64,000 bases of DNA from Nocardioides pini (GTDB taxonomy: Bacteria; Actinomycetota; Actinomycetes; Propionibacteriales; Nocardioidaceae): NCBI RefSeq assembly GCF_026712185.1, contig NZ_JAPPUX010000004.1:372001-436000 (forward strand). Direction: 5' to 3'. Below are positions 1 to 8,678 of this stretch, in pieces. The position numbers and the translations under genes are program-made. Positions within the stretch are counted from its first letter, which is position 1. Every line of letters starts with the position of its first letter. The notes beneath the pieces were generated by a model. It made no database searches and was not told the DNA's origin. It saw only the letters and a list, made by a program, of their open reading frames with translations.

Positions 1-2559
1 CGCCGCGGTCGCGGCGAGCACGGCGTCGCCGGCCGCGGCCTCGCGAGCCGCGAGCATCGCGTCGCCCAGGCCACCGCCCCCGCGGAGCCGGGCGTGCAGC
101 GCGACCATCACGTCGACGGTCGCGGCGTCGTCGACCTCGGCGAGGCTGGAGACCACGCCGGCGGTGCCCATCGACAGCAGCGCCGCCGCGAGGCCGAGGA
201 GCTCCTGGTCGCCGACCGGCTGCATGACACCGGACTCGCAGGCCGACAGCACGACCCGGTGAGGCGGGCGCTCGAGGCCCTGCAGGTCGTGGACGAGGAG
301 GGGTCCGTCGGCGAGGGTGAGCGACGAGAACAGCGGGCTGTCCTCGCGGAAGTGACCGTGGGCGGCGACGTGCGCCAGCGCCGCGCCGTCGAGCGCCCGG
401 AGCGCTGCGGAGACCGTGGCCTCGTCGCCGTCGAGCACCTCGGCGTCAGGGTCCTGGGAGGCCACCGCCGGCACCTCGGCGCCGCCGCTGCCCAGGCCAG
501 GTCCGACCAGCATGACCCGTCGCTCGTCGACAGGGACCGATGAGCGGGCGCGCAGCCACAGCCGCGCCGACGGGGTGCCCGTCACCGGCCGCCTCGCCAG
601 AGACGGAAGGAGGCCCCACGGAACGCCCTGCAGCGCAGCGGGTGCGCAGACCACGACACGCTGCTCCCCCAGGCTGGTGAGCGCGTCGCCGAGCAACGCA
701 CGCTCCAGCCGGGCGCCCGCGACCTCGAGCTGCGCCCGGCGCCCTCGCGCGGCCTGGCGCAGGCTGAAGAGGGCGAAGTCCACCGCGGCGGCAGCGGCCG
801 CTGACCCGCCGACCACCCGGTGGCGTACGCGCCCGCGTCCCGCCACGAGCGCGTGCAGGACCCCGTCGAGCTCGGTCAGCTCCACGAGCACGGTGTCGTC
901 CTCGGTGACAGCCTCGAGGAGGGCCCCGACGCCGAGCACCTGCGCCGTCTCCCCTGTTCCGCGCTCGTGCAGCAGCCGACGTCGTACCTGTTGCTCGAGC
1001 CGGACTGCGCGCGCCTCGAGGGCGTCCGTGAGGGCTCCCGTCGCCCGCGCCTCGTCGAGGCGTTGGCGTTGCGCCCGGAGCGCGACCAGGTCGGCGCGGG
1101 TCCCTGGGTCGTGACCGGTCGTGCCCACGGGCGTGGCGAGCGCGGTCGCCCGCCACCGTTCCGACCACCGCAGCAGCTGCCGGGGATCACCGCTGGTCAT
1201 CGCGGCCCGGGTACCGAGCTCAGCGAGGTCGGAACCGTGACCGGCTGATCCGGCTCGCAGCTCCAGGCTCCCGAGGGTCGCCTGGTGTGCATCGAGCGCC
1301 TGGAGGCCGCGCTCGCAGGCGCGGAGCACCCCACCCACGTCGCCGGCGGCGTCTCTCCTCCTGGCCGCCGCGAGCCAGCCGAGAGCCCGGGTGGTGCCGA
1401 TGTCCGCGTTCCTGAAGGAGCTCGCCTCCTCGAGCCACTGGTCCACCAGCGATCCCGCCCGGGCACCCCGCACGCGGGTGCCGACACGAGCACCCAGGAG
1501 CAGCGCCTGCGGCAGCTCGGGAGCCGCTGCTTCCCGAGCTGCTGCCACCAGCGCCTCGACCCGGTGCAGCAGCCGGGAAGGGCGAGCGGTCTCTTCGGCA
1601 CGTGCCGAGATCGCGAACAGCTCGGCCCTGATCCAGTGCCGCTCTCGGCCCTGCCTCCGGAACAGGCGGCACGCCGCGTCCGCTGCCGACCTCGCGCGCG
1701 CCCGGTCACCCGCAGCCACGGCAGCGCCGGCGAGTGCCAGCCGCAGGTCTGCCTGCTCGACCTCGATGAGGGGACGCGCGTCGAGAGCGCGCTCCACCAC
1801 CTCCAGCGCGTCTGCCGGCATGCCGGCGGCGAGGTAGACGCTGCACCGGTCGTAGACGAGGTCCACGCTCGTCATGTCGAGGGCGTCGAAACGGTCGCTG
1901 GCATCCGCGTAGGCCTCGAGCGCGCGGGGCAGGTCGCCTTCGAGGAAGGCGAGCCACCCCACTGTGTGGACGCCGACGGCGATCGCCGCCCGCTCGCCCA
2001 GCGCCGCGTGGATCCGCATGGACTCGTCGAACGCGCGCCGCGCGGCCTCGAGGTCACCGAGCCCGGTCCGGGTGAGTCCCTCCAGGTGGAGGGCTCGAGC
2101 CCTCCACACGTCGTCGTCGGAACCGTCCAGGATCTCGAGCGCACGAGACAGGTCGTCGGCGCCTGCCTCGAAGTCCTCCAGGGTGAAGCTCAGGACGCGC
2201 GCCCTCCGCACGAGCACGCGGGCCAGCGGCAGCCCGTCGAGCTCGGCGGCGGCGCGGTCCAGCTGGGCGAGGCCCTCGCGCGTGCGCCCGGCGTAGACGA
2301 GCGTGCCGCCCAGCGTCGCACGGACGTCGGCCGCGCGGTCCCCGTCGACCCGTCGGGCGAGGGCCAGGGCCCGGCGCAGGTGCGCGAGCGCCTCGTCCGT
2401 CCGGCCGCTGTCGCGGAGCACGATGCCGACGACCTGGTGCCCGATGGAGGCGAGGGCCGGGTGGGGGTCGGGCACGAGCTCGGCCAGCGCCCTCGTCCTC
2501 GCGCCCTCGGGGTCGGCGAAGAGCGTGCGCAGCAGCTCCTCCGCCTCTCCCCTGTCCAC
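1..2559 (-). CDS. TPR-CHAT caspase-like protease, C-terminal end beyond window
   Basis: A continuous minus-strand reading frame of at least 853 codons starts at a GTG (2559-2557), with AAGGA about 11 nt upstream, and is still open at base 1. Residues 1 to about 550 are Leu/Ala/Arg-rich helical repeats typical of TPR solenoids. The C-terminal part is a CHAT domain (caspase-like clan CD): it shows AHGHF with His734 and LSACESG with Cys774, the expected catalytic dyad, followed by a conserved LLSMGTAGVVSSL segment. CHAT proteases in bacteria cleave partner proteins and are often part of stress or defence modules. It is transcribed divergently from an S8 protease 82 bp away, next to an ECF sigma operon. 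The family call is firm. Substrate and role are inferred only. Confidence 0.88.
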   Translation of the reverse strand, partial: MDRGEAEELLRTLFADPEGARTRALAELVPDPHPALASIGHQVVGIVLRDSGRTDEALAHLRRALALARRVDGDRAADVRATLGGTLVYAGRTREGLAQLDRAAAELDGLPLARVLVRRARVLSFTLEDFEAGADDLSRALEILDGSDDDVWRARALHLEGLTRTGLGDLEAARRAFDESMRIHAALGERAAIAVGVHTVGWLAFLEGDLPRALEAYADASDRFDALDMTSVDLVYDRCSVYLAAGMPADALEVVERALDARPLIEVEQADLRLALAGAAVAAGDRARARSAADAACRLFRRQGRERHWIRAELFAISARAEETARPSRLLHRVEALVAAAREAAAPELPQALLLGARVGTRVRGARAGSLVDQWLEEASSFRNADIGTTRALGWLAAARRRDAAGDVGGVLRACERGLQALDAHQATLGSLELRAGSAGHGSDLAELGTRAAMTSGDPRQLLRWSERWRATALATPVGTTGHDPGTRADLVALRAQRQRLDEARATGALTDALEARAVRLEQQVRRRLLHERGTGETAQVLGVGALLEAVTEDDTVLVELTELDGVLHALVAGRGRVRHRVVGGSAAAAAAVDFALFSLRQAARGRRAQLEVAGARLERALLGDALTSLGEQRVVVCAPAALQGVPWGLLPSLARRPVTGTPSARLWLRARSSVPVDERRVMLVGPGLGSGGAEVPAVASQDPDAEVLDGDEATVSAALRALDGAALAHVAAHGHFREDSPLFSSLTLADGPLLVHDLQGLERPPHRVVLSACESGVMQPVGDQELLGLAAALLSMGTAGVVSSLAEVDDAATVDVMVALHARLRGGGGLGDAMLAAREAAAGDAVLAATAA

Positions 2560-2627
2560 CCGGCCATCCTTGCCGATCCCAGGCGGAAAGGCGGCCGAAA
2601 CCTCTCCACGCGACGACCGTCCGGCGC

Positions 2628-2633
2628 TAGCGT
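2628..2633 (+). promoter_or_regulatory. Putative -10 (TAGCGT) for near-leaderless S8 protease
   Basis: TAGCGT matches the TANNNT -10 pattern and ends 8 nt before the ATG at 2642. No Shine-Dalgarno sequence fits that start. The mRNA would begin at or next to the start codon. Confidence 0.4.
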
Positions 2634-2641
2634 CGGCGGAC

Positions 2642-3922
2642 ATGGACGACTGGATGATCGGCGACGACCGACGACGACGCAGCACCGACCAGCTCCGTGA
2701 CCTGCGGAGGGCCAACGACGGGCAGGTCGACTGGAACACCGAGGCACCAGCGGACTTCACCTACCTGTTCCACCCCGACCGGGTGCTCGTGGGCGTCGAG
2801 GACGTGGAGGAGTTCGAGTCCGCGGTCGCTCGCCTCGACAAGGGCGTGCTCGGCGAGCCGCCGCGCCGCGACGACGTGCGCCTGCTCGACGGCGAGCTCG
2901 TCAGGTACGTCCTGGCGGCTCGTCAGGGCGGCGAGACCGTGCCGGAGGTGCTCGACCTGCTCGAGGAGTCCGGGCTGCGCCGCGGCGCTGCCACGCCCGA
3001 CCACTGGGTCCACGTCAGCCCCGGCGGGCCCGGCGGCAGTGCGTGCCCCGCGGTGGAGCCCCAGGAGACCGGGCTCACCGAGCCGTGGCCCCCGGTCGCG
3101 CCCCAGGAGAAGGGACGCGAGGTCAGCGTCGTCGTGGTGGACACCGGATGGCACCCGCCTGCCGCGTCCGACCCCCGCACCCCGTGGCTGAAGGGCGTCG
3201 ACGGCGATGACGAGCTCAACGGCCCCGACCTGCGCCCGTACGCCGGCCACGGCACGTTCATCGCGGGCGTCGTCCGGTGCGTGGCGCCGCAGACGAGGAT
3301 CTACGTCGAGGGCTTCGCGATCGGCGGCGTCGGCGGTGGCGGGATCCTGGAGTCCGACCTCGTGGTGCAGCTCGAGGAGGCCCTGCGGCACGAACCACAG
3401 GTCATCAACCTGTCAGCGGGCTGCCGCACGCGCTACGACCTGCCCTCGATCGCGTTGCGGAAGTTCCACCACAAGCACCTCGAGGACAGGGACTGCGTGC
3501 TCGTCGCGGCTGCCGGCAACGACTCGTGGGCGGCTCCCTTCTGGCCGGCGGCGTTCCGCTGGGCCGTCGGCGTGGGGTCGCTCGACCGCGACGGACGCGT
3601 GTCGTCGTACTCCAACTACGGGGTCTCCGCCGACGTCTACGCGCTCGGGCGCAACCTGGTCAACGCCTTCCCCGACGGCACCTTCGAGTGCCACGAGACG
3701 CCGGACAAGGGCGACGTCCGGGTGTTCAGCACCGGCCTGGCGCGATGGAGCGGCACGTCGTTCTCCGCGCCGGTCGTGGCCGGCCTCATCGCCCGGGAGA
3801 TCAGCGAGACGGGGGTGTCGGCACGCGACGCCCGCGACGCCGTCCTGGCCCGGGCGGTCTACGACTCCGACCCGACGATCGGACCCCACCAGGAGCTGCG
3901 CCAGCCCTACCCGCAGCCCTGA
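2642..3922 (+). CDS. Cytosolic S8 subtilisin-like serine protease
   Basis: The protein has 426 residues. The ATG at 2642 is preferred over upstream in-frame starts because those would run into the divergent CHAT gene. An N-terminal part of about 130 residues of unknown fold precedes a subtilase domain. The triad is visible: Asp167 in VVVVDTG, His203 in GHGTFIAG and Ser373 in GTSFSAPVVAG, with the oxyanion Asn293 in AAAGND. There is no Sec or Tat signal peptide and no membrane segment, which is unusual because most bacterial S8 enzymes are exported. It therefore probably acts in the cytoplasm. It lies between a divergent CHAT protease and a convergent sigma-factor operon, suggesting a joint proteolytic or regulatory module. 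Confidence 0.9.
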   Translation: MDDWMIGDDRRRRSTDQLRDLRRANDGQVDWNTEAPADFTYLFHPDRVLVGVEDVEEFESAVARLDKGVLGEPPRRDDVRLLDGELVRYVLAARQGGETVPEVLDLLEESGLRRGAATPDHWVHVSPGGPGGSACPAVEPQETGLTEPWPPVAPQEKGREVSVVVVDTGWHPPAASDPRTPWLKGVDGDDELNGPDLRPYAGHGTFIAGVVRCVAPQTRIYVEGFAIGGVGGGGILESDLVVQLEEALRHEPQVINLSAGCRTRYDLPSIALRKFHHKHLEDRDCVLVAAAGNDSWAAPFWPAAFRWAVGVGSLDRDGRVSSYSNYGVSADVYALGRNLVNAFPDGTFECHETPDKGDVRVFSTGLARWSGTSFSAPVVAGLIAREISETGVSARDARDAVLARAVYDSDPTIGPHQELRQPYPQP

Positions 3923-3943
3923 CGGAGCGGGAGGGCCGGCGGC

Positions 3944-4402
3944 TCAGAGGTCGATCCAGCGGCTGGTCACCGACCGGTCGCCGTCGCGCACCGTGAAGCG
4001 CACCGACCCGGTCGGCTCGGCGACGAGGGCGAAGAAGCCCACCTCGTCGAGGCGTGTCGTCCAGCTCTGCCCGTCGGTCGTCTCGACGACCACCTCGACG
4101 GCCCCCAGGTCACCGTCGAAGTCGAGCAGCTGTCCACGCACCTGGCCCTCGTCGAGCTCGGCGTCGAGCGACCAGCCCTCGGCGGCGGTGAAGTAGAGGA
4201 TCCGCGACGTGGCGAGCCCCCGTACCTGGGCGGCGGGCTCGTCGCGCGAGTCGCGGACGAGCGTCAGCATCTCCCACTCGGCGTCGAGGTCGGCGGCGGC
4301 GACGGCGGCGATCATCGTCGCGACGAGGCCGGGCGGCGGCGGGTCGTAGGTCATCCACATGTCACGCAGTTCCTCGAGGAGGGCGGCGTCCTCATCGGTC
4401 AT
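3944..4402 (-). CDS. 152-aa partner of ECF sigma factor in CHAT/S8 module
   Basis: The protein has 152 residues. Its ATG (4402) overlaps the stop of the upstream sigma-factor gene by 4 bp (ATGA), so the two are translationally coupled. The N-terminal half is acidic and helical (LLEELRDMW; a PPPPG turn followed by a helix). The C-terminal half alternates hydrophobic and polar residues (VEVVVETTDG, VGFFALVAEP, VRFTVRDGD) and looks like a beta-sandwich. There is no membrane segment and no zinc-binding anti-sigma motif. The position directly downstream of an ECF sigma gene suggests a regulator, possibly an anti-sigma factor or protease target, but no family was recognised with certainty. Confidence 0.75.
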   Translation of the reverse strand: MTDEDAALLEELRDMWMTYDPPPPGLVATMIAAVAAADLDAEWEMLTLVRDSRDEPAAQVRGLATSRILYFTAAEGWSLDAELDEGQVRGQLLDFDGDLGAVEVVVETTDGQSWTTRLDEVGFFALVAEPTGSVRFTVRDGDRSVTSRWIDL

Positions 4403-4992
4403 CGCTCGCCTCCTTTCATCAGGGCGGTCCGGACCTTCGCCAGGCACCGGGCCCGTGTGGGGCCGATGCTCCCGACCGGCATGTCGAGGTCCTGGCTGAT
4501 CGACTGGTAGTCGGGGCGGTCCATGAACGCCACGACCCTCAGCAGCTTGCGACAGCGCTCGTCGACGGACGCCACGGCTCCCCACAGCCGCGCCGCCTCG
4601 TCGTCTCGCACCGCCGACGCCTCGGCCGACTCCGCATCAGGGAGCACGGCGTGCAGCGTCTCGTCCTGCACCGGGGTCGCACGTCGCGCGGCCCGGGCAT
4701 GGGCGGCGGCGCCGCGCCTGGCCGAGGTGATCAGCCAGGACGCGACCGCCTGTGGGTCCTCGATGGTCCGGTGGAGGCGTACGAAACCGAGCCAGGTCGC
4801 CTGGATCACGTCCTCGGCGGCCTGGCGGTCGTGCCCGTAGGCCCGCACCACGTGCCACAGGATCGGCGTCATCGTGGCGACCAGCTCGTCCATCGCCCCG
4901 GCATCCCCCGAACGCCAGGCGATGAACGCCCCACTCGCCATGTCCCACGGTGACTGCTCGGACTGCCCCTCAGCCCTTCGGTCCTCTGACAT
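4399..4992 (-). CDS. ECF-type RNA polymerase sigma factor of CHAT/S8 module
   Basis: The protein has 197 residues from the ATG at 4992. An alternative in-frame ATG at 5010 would add six residues; the inner start has a -10-like GACAAT 7 nt upstream (5000-5005). Region 2 is recognisable as DVIQATWLGFVRLHRTIEDP, with the typical WL(I/V) tract after it. Region 4 includes ERCRKLLRVVAFMDRPDYQSISQDL and a helix-turn-helix ending in GSIGPTRARCLAKVR. It should direct RNA polymerase to a small regulon, perhaps including the adjacent protease genes. The downstream 152-residue gene is coupled to it by an ATGA overlap. Confidence 0.88.
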   Translation of the reverse strand: MSEDRRAEGQSEQSPWDMASGAFIAWRSGDAGAMDELVATMTPILWHVVRAYGHDRQAAEDVIQATWLGFVRLHRTIEDPQAVASWLITSARRGAAAHARAARRATPVQDETLHAVLPDAESAEASAVRDDEAARLWGAVASVDERCRKLLRVVAFMDRPDYQSISQDLDMPVGSIGPTRARCLAKVRTALMKGGER

Positions 4993-5082
4993 GGTGACCA
5001 TTGTCCCCATGTCAGCACAGGTGCGCGCACACCCCTGCGTGATACACCTCGGGCGATTTATTTCCTCGCGGGCCTCAGCGGC

Positions 5083-5934
5083 CTAGAACATCAGCGTCGC
5101 GAAGGTCGCCGTCTGCTCGAAACCGACGCGCGCGTAGGCCGCTCGTGCGGCGGTGTTCCACGAGTTGACGTAGAGCGAGACGACCGGTGCCAGCCCGGAC
5201 GAGATGACGTAGGAGACCACGGCGGCCATGCCGCTGGTCGAGAGGCCCTCGCCCCTGCGGTCGGGACGGACCCACACGCCCTGCACCTGGGCGGCGTACG
5301 GCGTCACGCAGGCGACCTCGGCCTTGAAGACCACGCCCGCGTCGTCGAAGCTCGCCATCGACCAGCCGCGACCGATCAGCTGCTGGATGCGCGCGCGGTA
5401 GAGGTCTCCGCCGCCGGCGTCGTTCTCCGGGGAGACGCCGACCTCCTCGGTGTACATCGCCACGCACGCGGGGTAGAGCACGTCGAGGTCCTGCGGGGTG
5501 GTGACCCGCACGCACGGGTCCGCGGGGACGGTCGGGAGCCGGCGCATCTCGAGGTGCGGCTGTTCGCGACGGATCTCGCGCGGCGTGGCCCAGCGCGGCT
5601 CGATGAGCTCCCACAGCGCCACCACCACCTCGGCCGGACCCACGATGGTGCCGACCGTGCTGCGCCGGCGCAGCGCCACGTCGGCGAACGCGCCCACGTC
5701 GTCGGGCGTGCACTGCACCGGGACCAGGTTGGCGCCCAGGTGGCAACCCGCGACCAGCCGGTCCCCCTCGAAGCGTCCCCACACCTGACCGCCGAGCCAC
5801 CGCTCGTCGAGGTTCGTCAGCCGGGCGCGGTAGTCGGCGAAGACGTTGACGACGGGGTCCTGCTCCGCGAGCGCGATGAAGGCGTCCCGGTCACCCGGGC
5901 CCAGCACGCGCACCTGCTCGCGGGTCCTCAGCAC
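5083..5934 (-). CDS. DUF4081-type GNAT N-acetyltransferase
   Basis: The protein is about 283 residues from GTG 5934; an ATG at 6018 is in frame but would overlap ispG. The N-terminal half resembles the DUF4081 domain that precedes GNAT domains in actinobacteria (VLGPGDRDAFIALAEQDPVVNVF). The C-terminal half has the acetyl-CoA motif VQGVWVRPDRRGEGLSTSGM and the C-terminal strand SLYVNSWNTAARAAYARVGF. It should transfer an acetyl group from acetyl-CoA; the acceptor is unknown. A gene of this kind next to ispG is common in actinobacteria. It has its own -10 hexamer, so it need not be transcribed with ispG. Confidence 0.85.
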   Translation of the reverse strand: MLRTREQVRVLGPGDRDAFIALAEQDPVVNVFADYRARLTNLDERWLGGQVWGRFEGDRLVAGCHLGANLVPVQCTPDDVGAFADVALRRRSTVGTIVGPAEVVVALWELIEPRWATPREIRREQPHLEMRRLPTVPADPCVRVTTPQDLDVLYPACVAMYTEEVGVSPENDAGGGDLYRARIQQLIGRGWSMASFDDAGVVFKAEVACVTPYAAQVQGVWVRPDRRGEGLSTSGMAAVVSYVISSGLAPVVSLYVNSWNTAARAAYARVGFEQTATFATLMF

Positions 5935-5941
5935 CTTCGTG

Positions 5942-5947
5942 AGCCTA
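5942..5947 (-). promoter_or_regulatory. Putative leaderless -10 (TAGGCT) for GNAT gene
   Basis: TAGGCT on the minus strand lies 7 nt before GTG 5934, the spacing expected for a leaderless mRNA that begins at the start codon. Confidence 0.45.
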
Positions 5948-5989
5948 GGGGTGCGCCGGTCGCGCTGTCGCGTCGCGGTCGCCCTGTGG

Positions 5990-7141
5990 TCAGCTGACGC
6001 TGACGCTGGCCTCGGCACCCTCGATCGGCTCCATGCCCTCGGCGATGCGCATGGCCTCCTCGATCAGGGTCTCCACGATCTGCGACTCGGGGACGGTCTT
6101 GATGACCTCGCCCTTGACGAAGATCTGGCCCTTGCCGTTGCCGGAGGCGACACCGAGGTCGGCCTCGCGCGCCTCGCCCGGCCCGTTGACCACGCAGCCC
6201 ATGACGGCGACGCGCAGGGGCACCTCGAGTCCGTCGAGCCCGGCCGTGACCTCCTCGGCGAGCTTGTAGACGTCGACCTGGGCGCGGCCGCAGGACGGGC
6301 AGGAGACGATCTCGAGGCGGCGCGGCTTGAGGTTGAGCGACTCGAGGATCTGCAGGCCGACCTTGACCTCCTCCACCGGGGGCGCGGACAGCGAGACGCG
6401 GATCGTGTCACCGATCCCCTGGCCCAGCAGGTGGCCGAACGCGACGGCCGACTTGATGGTGCCCTGGAAGGCGGGGCCCGCCTCGGTGACGCCGAGGTGC
6501 AGGGGCCAGTCACCGGCCTCGGCGAGCAGCTCGTAGGCGCGGACCATGACGACCGGGTCGTTGTGCTTGACCGAGATCTTGAAGTCGTGGAAGTCGTGCT
6601 CCTCGAAGAGGCTGGCCTCCCACACCGCGGACTCGACGAGCGCCTCGGGCGTGGCCTTGCCGTACTTGTCGAGGATCCGCTTGTCGAGCGACCCGGCGTT
6701 GACGCCGATCCGGATCGAGGTGCCGCGGTCCTTGGCAGCCCTCGCGATCTCCTTGACCTGGTCGTCGAACTTGCGGATGTTGCCGGGGTTGACCCGGACG
6801 GCGGCACAGCCGGCGTCGATGGCCGCGAAGACGTACTTCGGCTGGAAGTGGATGTCGGCGATCACCGGGATCTGCGAGTGCTGGGCGATCTGCGGGAGCG
6901 CGTCGGCGTCGTCCTGGCTCGGGCAGGCCACCCGCACGATGTCGCAGCCGGTGGCCGTCAGCTCGGCGATCTGCTGGAGGGTCGCGTTGACGTCGGAGGT
7001 CAGCGTGGTCGTCATCGACTGGACCGAGATCGGCGAGTCGCTGCCGACGCCCACCGAGCCCACCTTGATCTGGCGGGTCTTGCGGCGGGGGGCCAGGACG
7101 GGGGGCGGGAGGGCGGGCATGCCCAGGCCGACGGAAGTCAT
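5990..7141 (-). CDS. ispG: 4-hydroxy-3-methylbut-2-en-1-yl diphosphate synthase (IspG/GcpE)
   Basis: The protein has 383 residues. It catalyses the penultimate step of the MEP isoprenoid pathway, turning methylerythritol cyclodiphosphate into HMBPP with a [4Fe-4S] cluster. The cluster ligands are visible as C281 and C284 in SCPSCGR and C316 in [10 protein letters not shown]. The N-terminal TIM-barrel half has the family sequences [12 protein letters not shown] and VRVNPGNI. The start at ATG 7141 is chosen because a TACGAT -10 lies 6 nt upstream and the residues before it do not resemble the family. It is followed downstream by the GNAT gene, and the rip and dxr genes lie upstream. Confidence 0.97.
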   Translation of the reverse strand: MTSVGLGMPALPPPVLAPRRKTRQIKVGSVGVGSDSPISVQSMTTTLTSDVNATLQQIAELTATGCDIVRVACPSQDDADALPQIAQHSQIPVIADIHFQPKYVFAAIDAGCAAVRVNPGNIRKFDDQVKEIARAAKDRGTSIRIGVNAGSLDKRILDKYGKATPEALVESAVWEASLFEEHDFHDFKISVKHNDPVVMVRAYELLAEAGDWPLHLGVTEAGPAFQGTIKSAVAFGHLLGQGIGDTIRVSLSAPPVEEVKVGLQILESLNLKPRRLEIVSCPSCGRAQVDVYKLAEEVTAGLDGLEVPLRVAVMGCVVNGPGEAREADLGVASGNGKGQIFVKGEVIKTVPESQIVETLIEEAMRIAEGMEPIEGAEASVSVS

Positions 7142-7147
7142 GGGCTC

Positions 7148-7153
7148 ATCGTA
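7148..7153 (-). promoter_or_regulatory. Putative leaderless -10 (TACGAT) for ispG
   Basis: TACGAT on the minus strand lies 6 nt before the ispG ATG and there is no Shine-Dalgarno sequence. The 159-bp gap to the rip stop codon contains nothing else recognised. Confidence 0.5.
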
Positions 7154-7300
7154 CGGGCCGGGCAGCAGGGCACCGCTGCTCGGGCACGCCTCCCGCGCAC
7201 GCCCGGGCAGCGACGCCTCCCGCAGGATCGCACGGCGAGCGCGACCGCTCAGGAGGTTGCGGAAACTTTGCCCGCGCCCCACCCGGCCGGGTGCGGTGGG

Positions 7301-8647
7301 TCAGCTCAGGCGGAGGGGCACGACAATGTCGGCGACGATGAGGACCACGCCCATCACCAGCATGGCGAGCCCCACGACGTACGCCACCGGCAGGAGCTTG
7401 GCGACGTCGACGTGCCCGGGGTCCGGGCGGCCGAGGAGCCGGGCGATGCCGCGCTTGAGCCCCTCGTAGAGGGCACCGGCGATGTGGCCGCCGTCGAGAG
7501 GCAGCAGCGGCACGAAGTTGAACATGCCGATGAAGAAGTTGAAGCTCGCGATGAGGAACAGCAGCGTGACGACCTTCTCTGTCAGGGGGAAGGCCTCGCT
7601 GGCCGCCGCCTCGCCGGCGAAGCGCCCGCCGCCCACGATCGACACCGGGCTCTCGGGGTCGCGCTCCTGCAGCCCGACGATGGCACGGCCGACCTCGTAG
7701 ACCTTGACCGGCAGCTGGCCGAGGGCCTGGACCGTCTCGACGGTCATCGTCTCCATCTGCTCCGCGGTGTAGAGCAGCCCGCCGGTCTCGAAGCGGGTCT
7801 CCGGCTGCACGCCGAGGAAGCCGACCTCGGTGAGGGTCCGGTCCTCGATCGAGGTCTGGCGCAGGGTGACGGTGGTGTTGGTGGTCAGGGTGAGCCGCTC
7901 GTCGCCGCGCTGCACCTCGATGACGGCGTCGCCGTCGGCGTTGGCGCGGATCTGCGACTGGAAGCTGTCCCAGTCGCGGAACGGCGTGCCGTTGAAGCTG
8001 AGGATCTCGTCGCCGGCCCGGATCCCGGCCTCCTTCGCCGGGGTCGGCGGGTCGTCGGCCGTGCAGGCGCGTCCCTGCTCCTCGACGGGCACCACGCACG
8101 CGGGCACGGCGGCGACGACCGGCTCGACGACCTCGTCGCGCGGGTTGCCGTAGGTCGCGAAGAGCACGGCGAAGAGGCCGAACGCGATGGCGATGTTGAC
8201 CATCGGCCCGCCGGCCATGACGATCACCTTCTTCCACCACGCCAGGCGGTAGAAGAGCCGGTCGGTGTCGTGCTGCTTGACGTACTCCCACTCCGCGGCG
8301 CGCGCGTCGGAGATCAGCTGGGTGAAGAGCCCGGTGTTCGAGCGCCGCACCCGGTGCACCGGCTCGCCGTCCTCGTCGTACGTCGTCTCCTCGACGAGGT
8401 CCTCCGCGCCCGGGGGCAGCATCCCGACGATCTTGACGTAGCCGCCGAGCGGGATCGCCTTGACGCCGTACTCGGTGTCACCGATCTGCTTGCTCCACAC
8501 GGTCGGCCCGAAGCCGATGAACCACTGCGGCACCTTGCAGCCGAACTTCTTCGCCGGCACGAGGTGGCCGAACTCGTGCAGCCCGATCGAGAGGAGGATC
8601 GCCAGGACGAAGGCGACGACACCCAGGGTGTAGAGCAGGGCGGACAT
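7301..8647 (-). CDS. rip: Rip-type site-2 intramembrane metalloprotease (M50)
   Basis: The protein has 448 residues. It is a zinc site-2 protease that cuts membrane-spanning anti-sigma factors within the bilayer. The HEFGH motif (His24, Glu25, His28) sits in the first membrane segment. One PDZ domain follows (around KEAGIRAGDEILSFNGTPFRDW), and the second metal-binding region (FNFVPLLPLDGGH) is near the C-terminus, followed by further hydrophobic helices. This is the RseP/Rip1 arrangement, and the placement between dxr and ispG is the usual actinobacterial one. Substrates are not indicated by the sequence. The SigE-type system at 34 kb, which has a membrane-anchored partner, is one possible client (inference). 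Confidence 0.95.
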   Translation of the reverse strand: MSALLYTLGVVAFVLAILLSIGLHEFGHLVPAKKFGCKVPQWFIGFGPTVWSKQIGDTEYGVKAIPLGGYVKIVGMLPPGAEDLVEETTYDEDGEPVHRVRRSNTGLFTQLISDARAAEWEYVKQHDTDRLFYRLAWWKKVIVMAGGPMVNIAIAFGLFAVLFATYGNPRDEVVEPVVAAVPACVVPVEEQGRACTADDPPTPAKEAGIRAGDEILSFNGTPFRDWDSFQSQIRANADGDAVIEVQRGDERLTLTTNTTVTLRQTSIEDRTLTEVGFLGVQPETRFETGGLLYTAEQMETMTVETVQALGQLPVKVYEVGRAIVGLQERDPESPVSIVGGGRFAGEAAASEAFPLTEKVVTLLFLIASFNFFIGMFNFVPLLPLDGGHIAGALYEGLKRGIARLLGRPDPGHVDVAKLLPVAYVVGLAMLVMGVVLIVADIVVPLRLS

Positions 8648-8678
8648 GTGCGTGGAGGTCCTTCTCGGGGCTGGGACG

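Noticed and set aside
1285..2700. Plus-strand open frame of 471 codons opposite the CHAT gene
   Set aside because: The minus strand encodes TPR and CHAT motifs; the plus frame has no recognisable domain.
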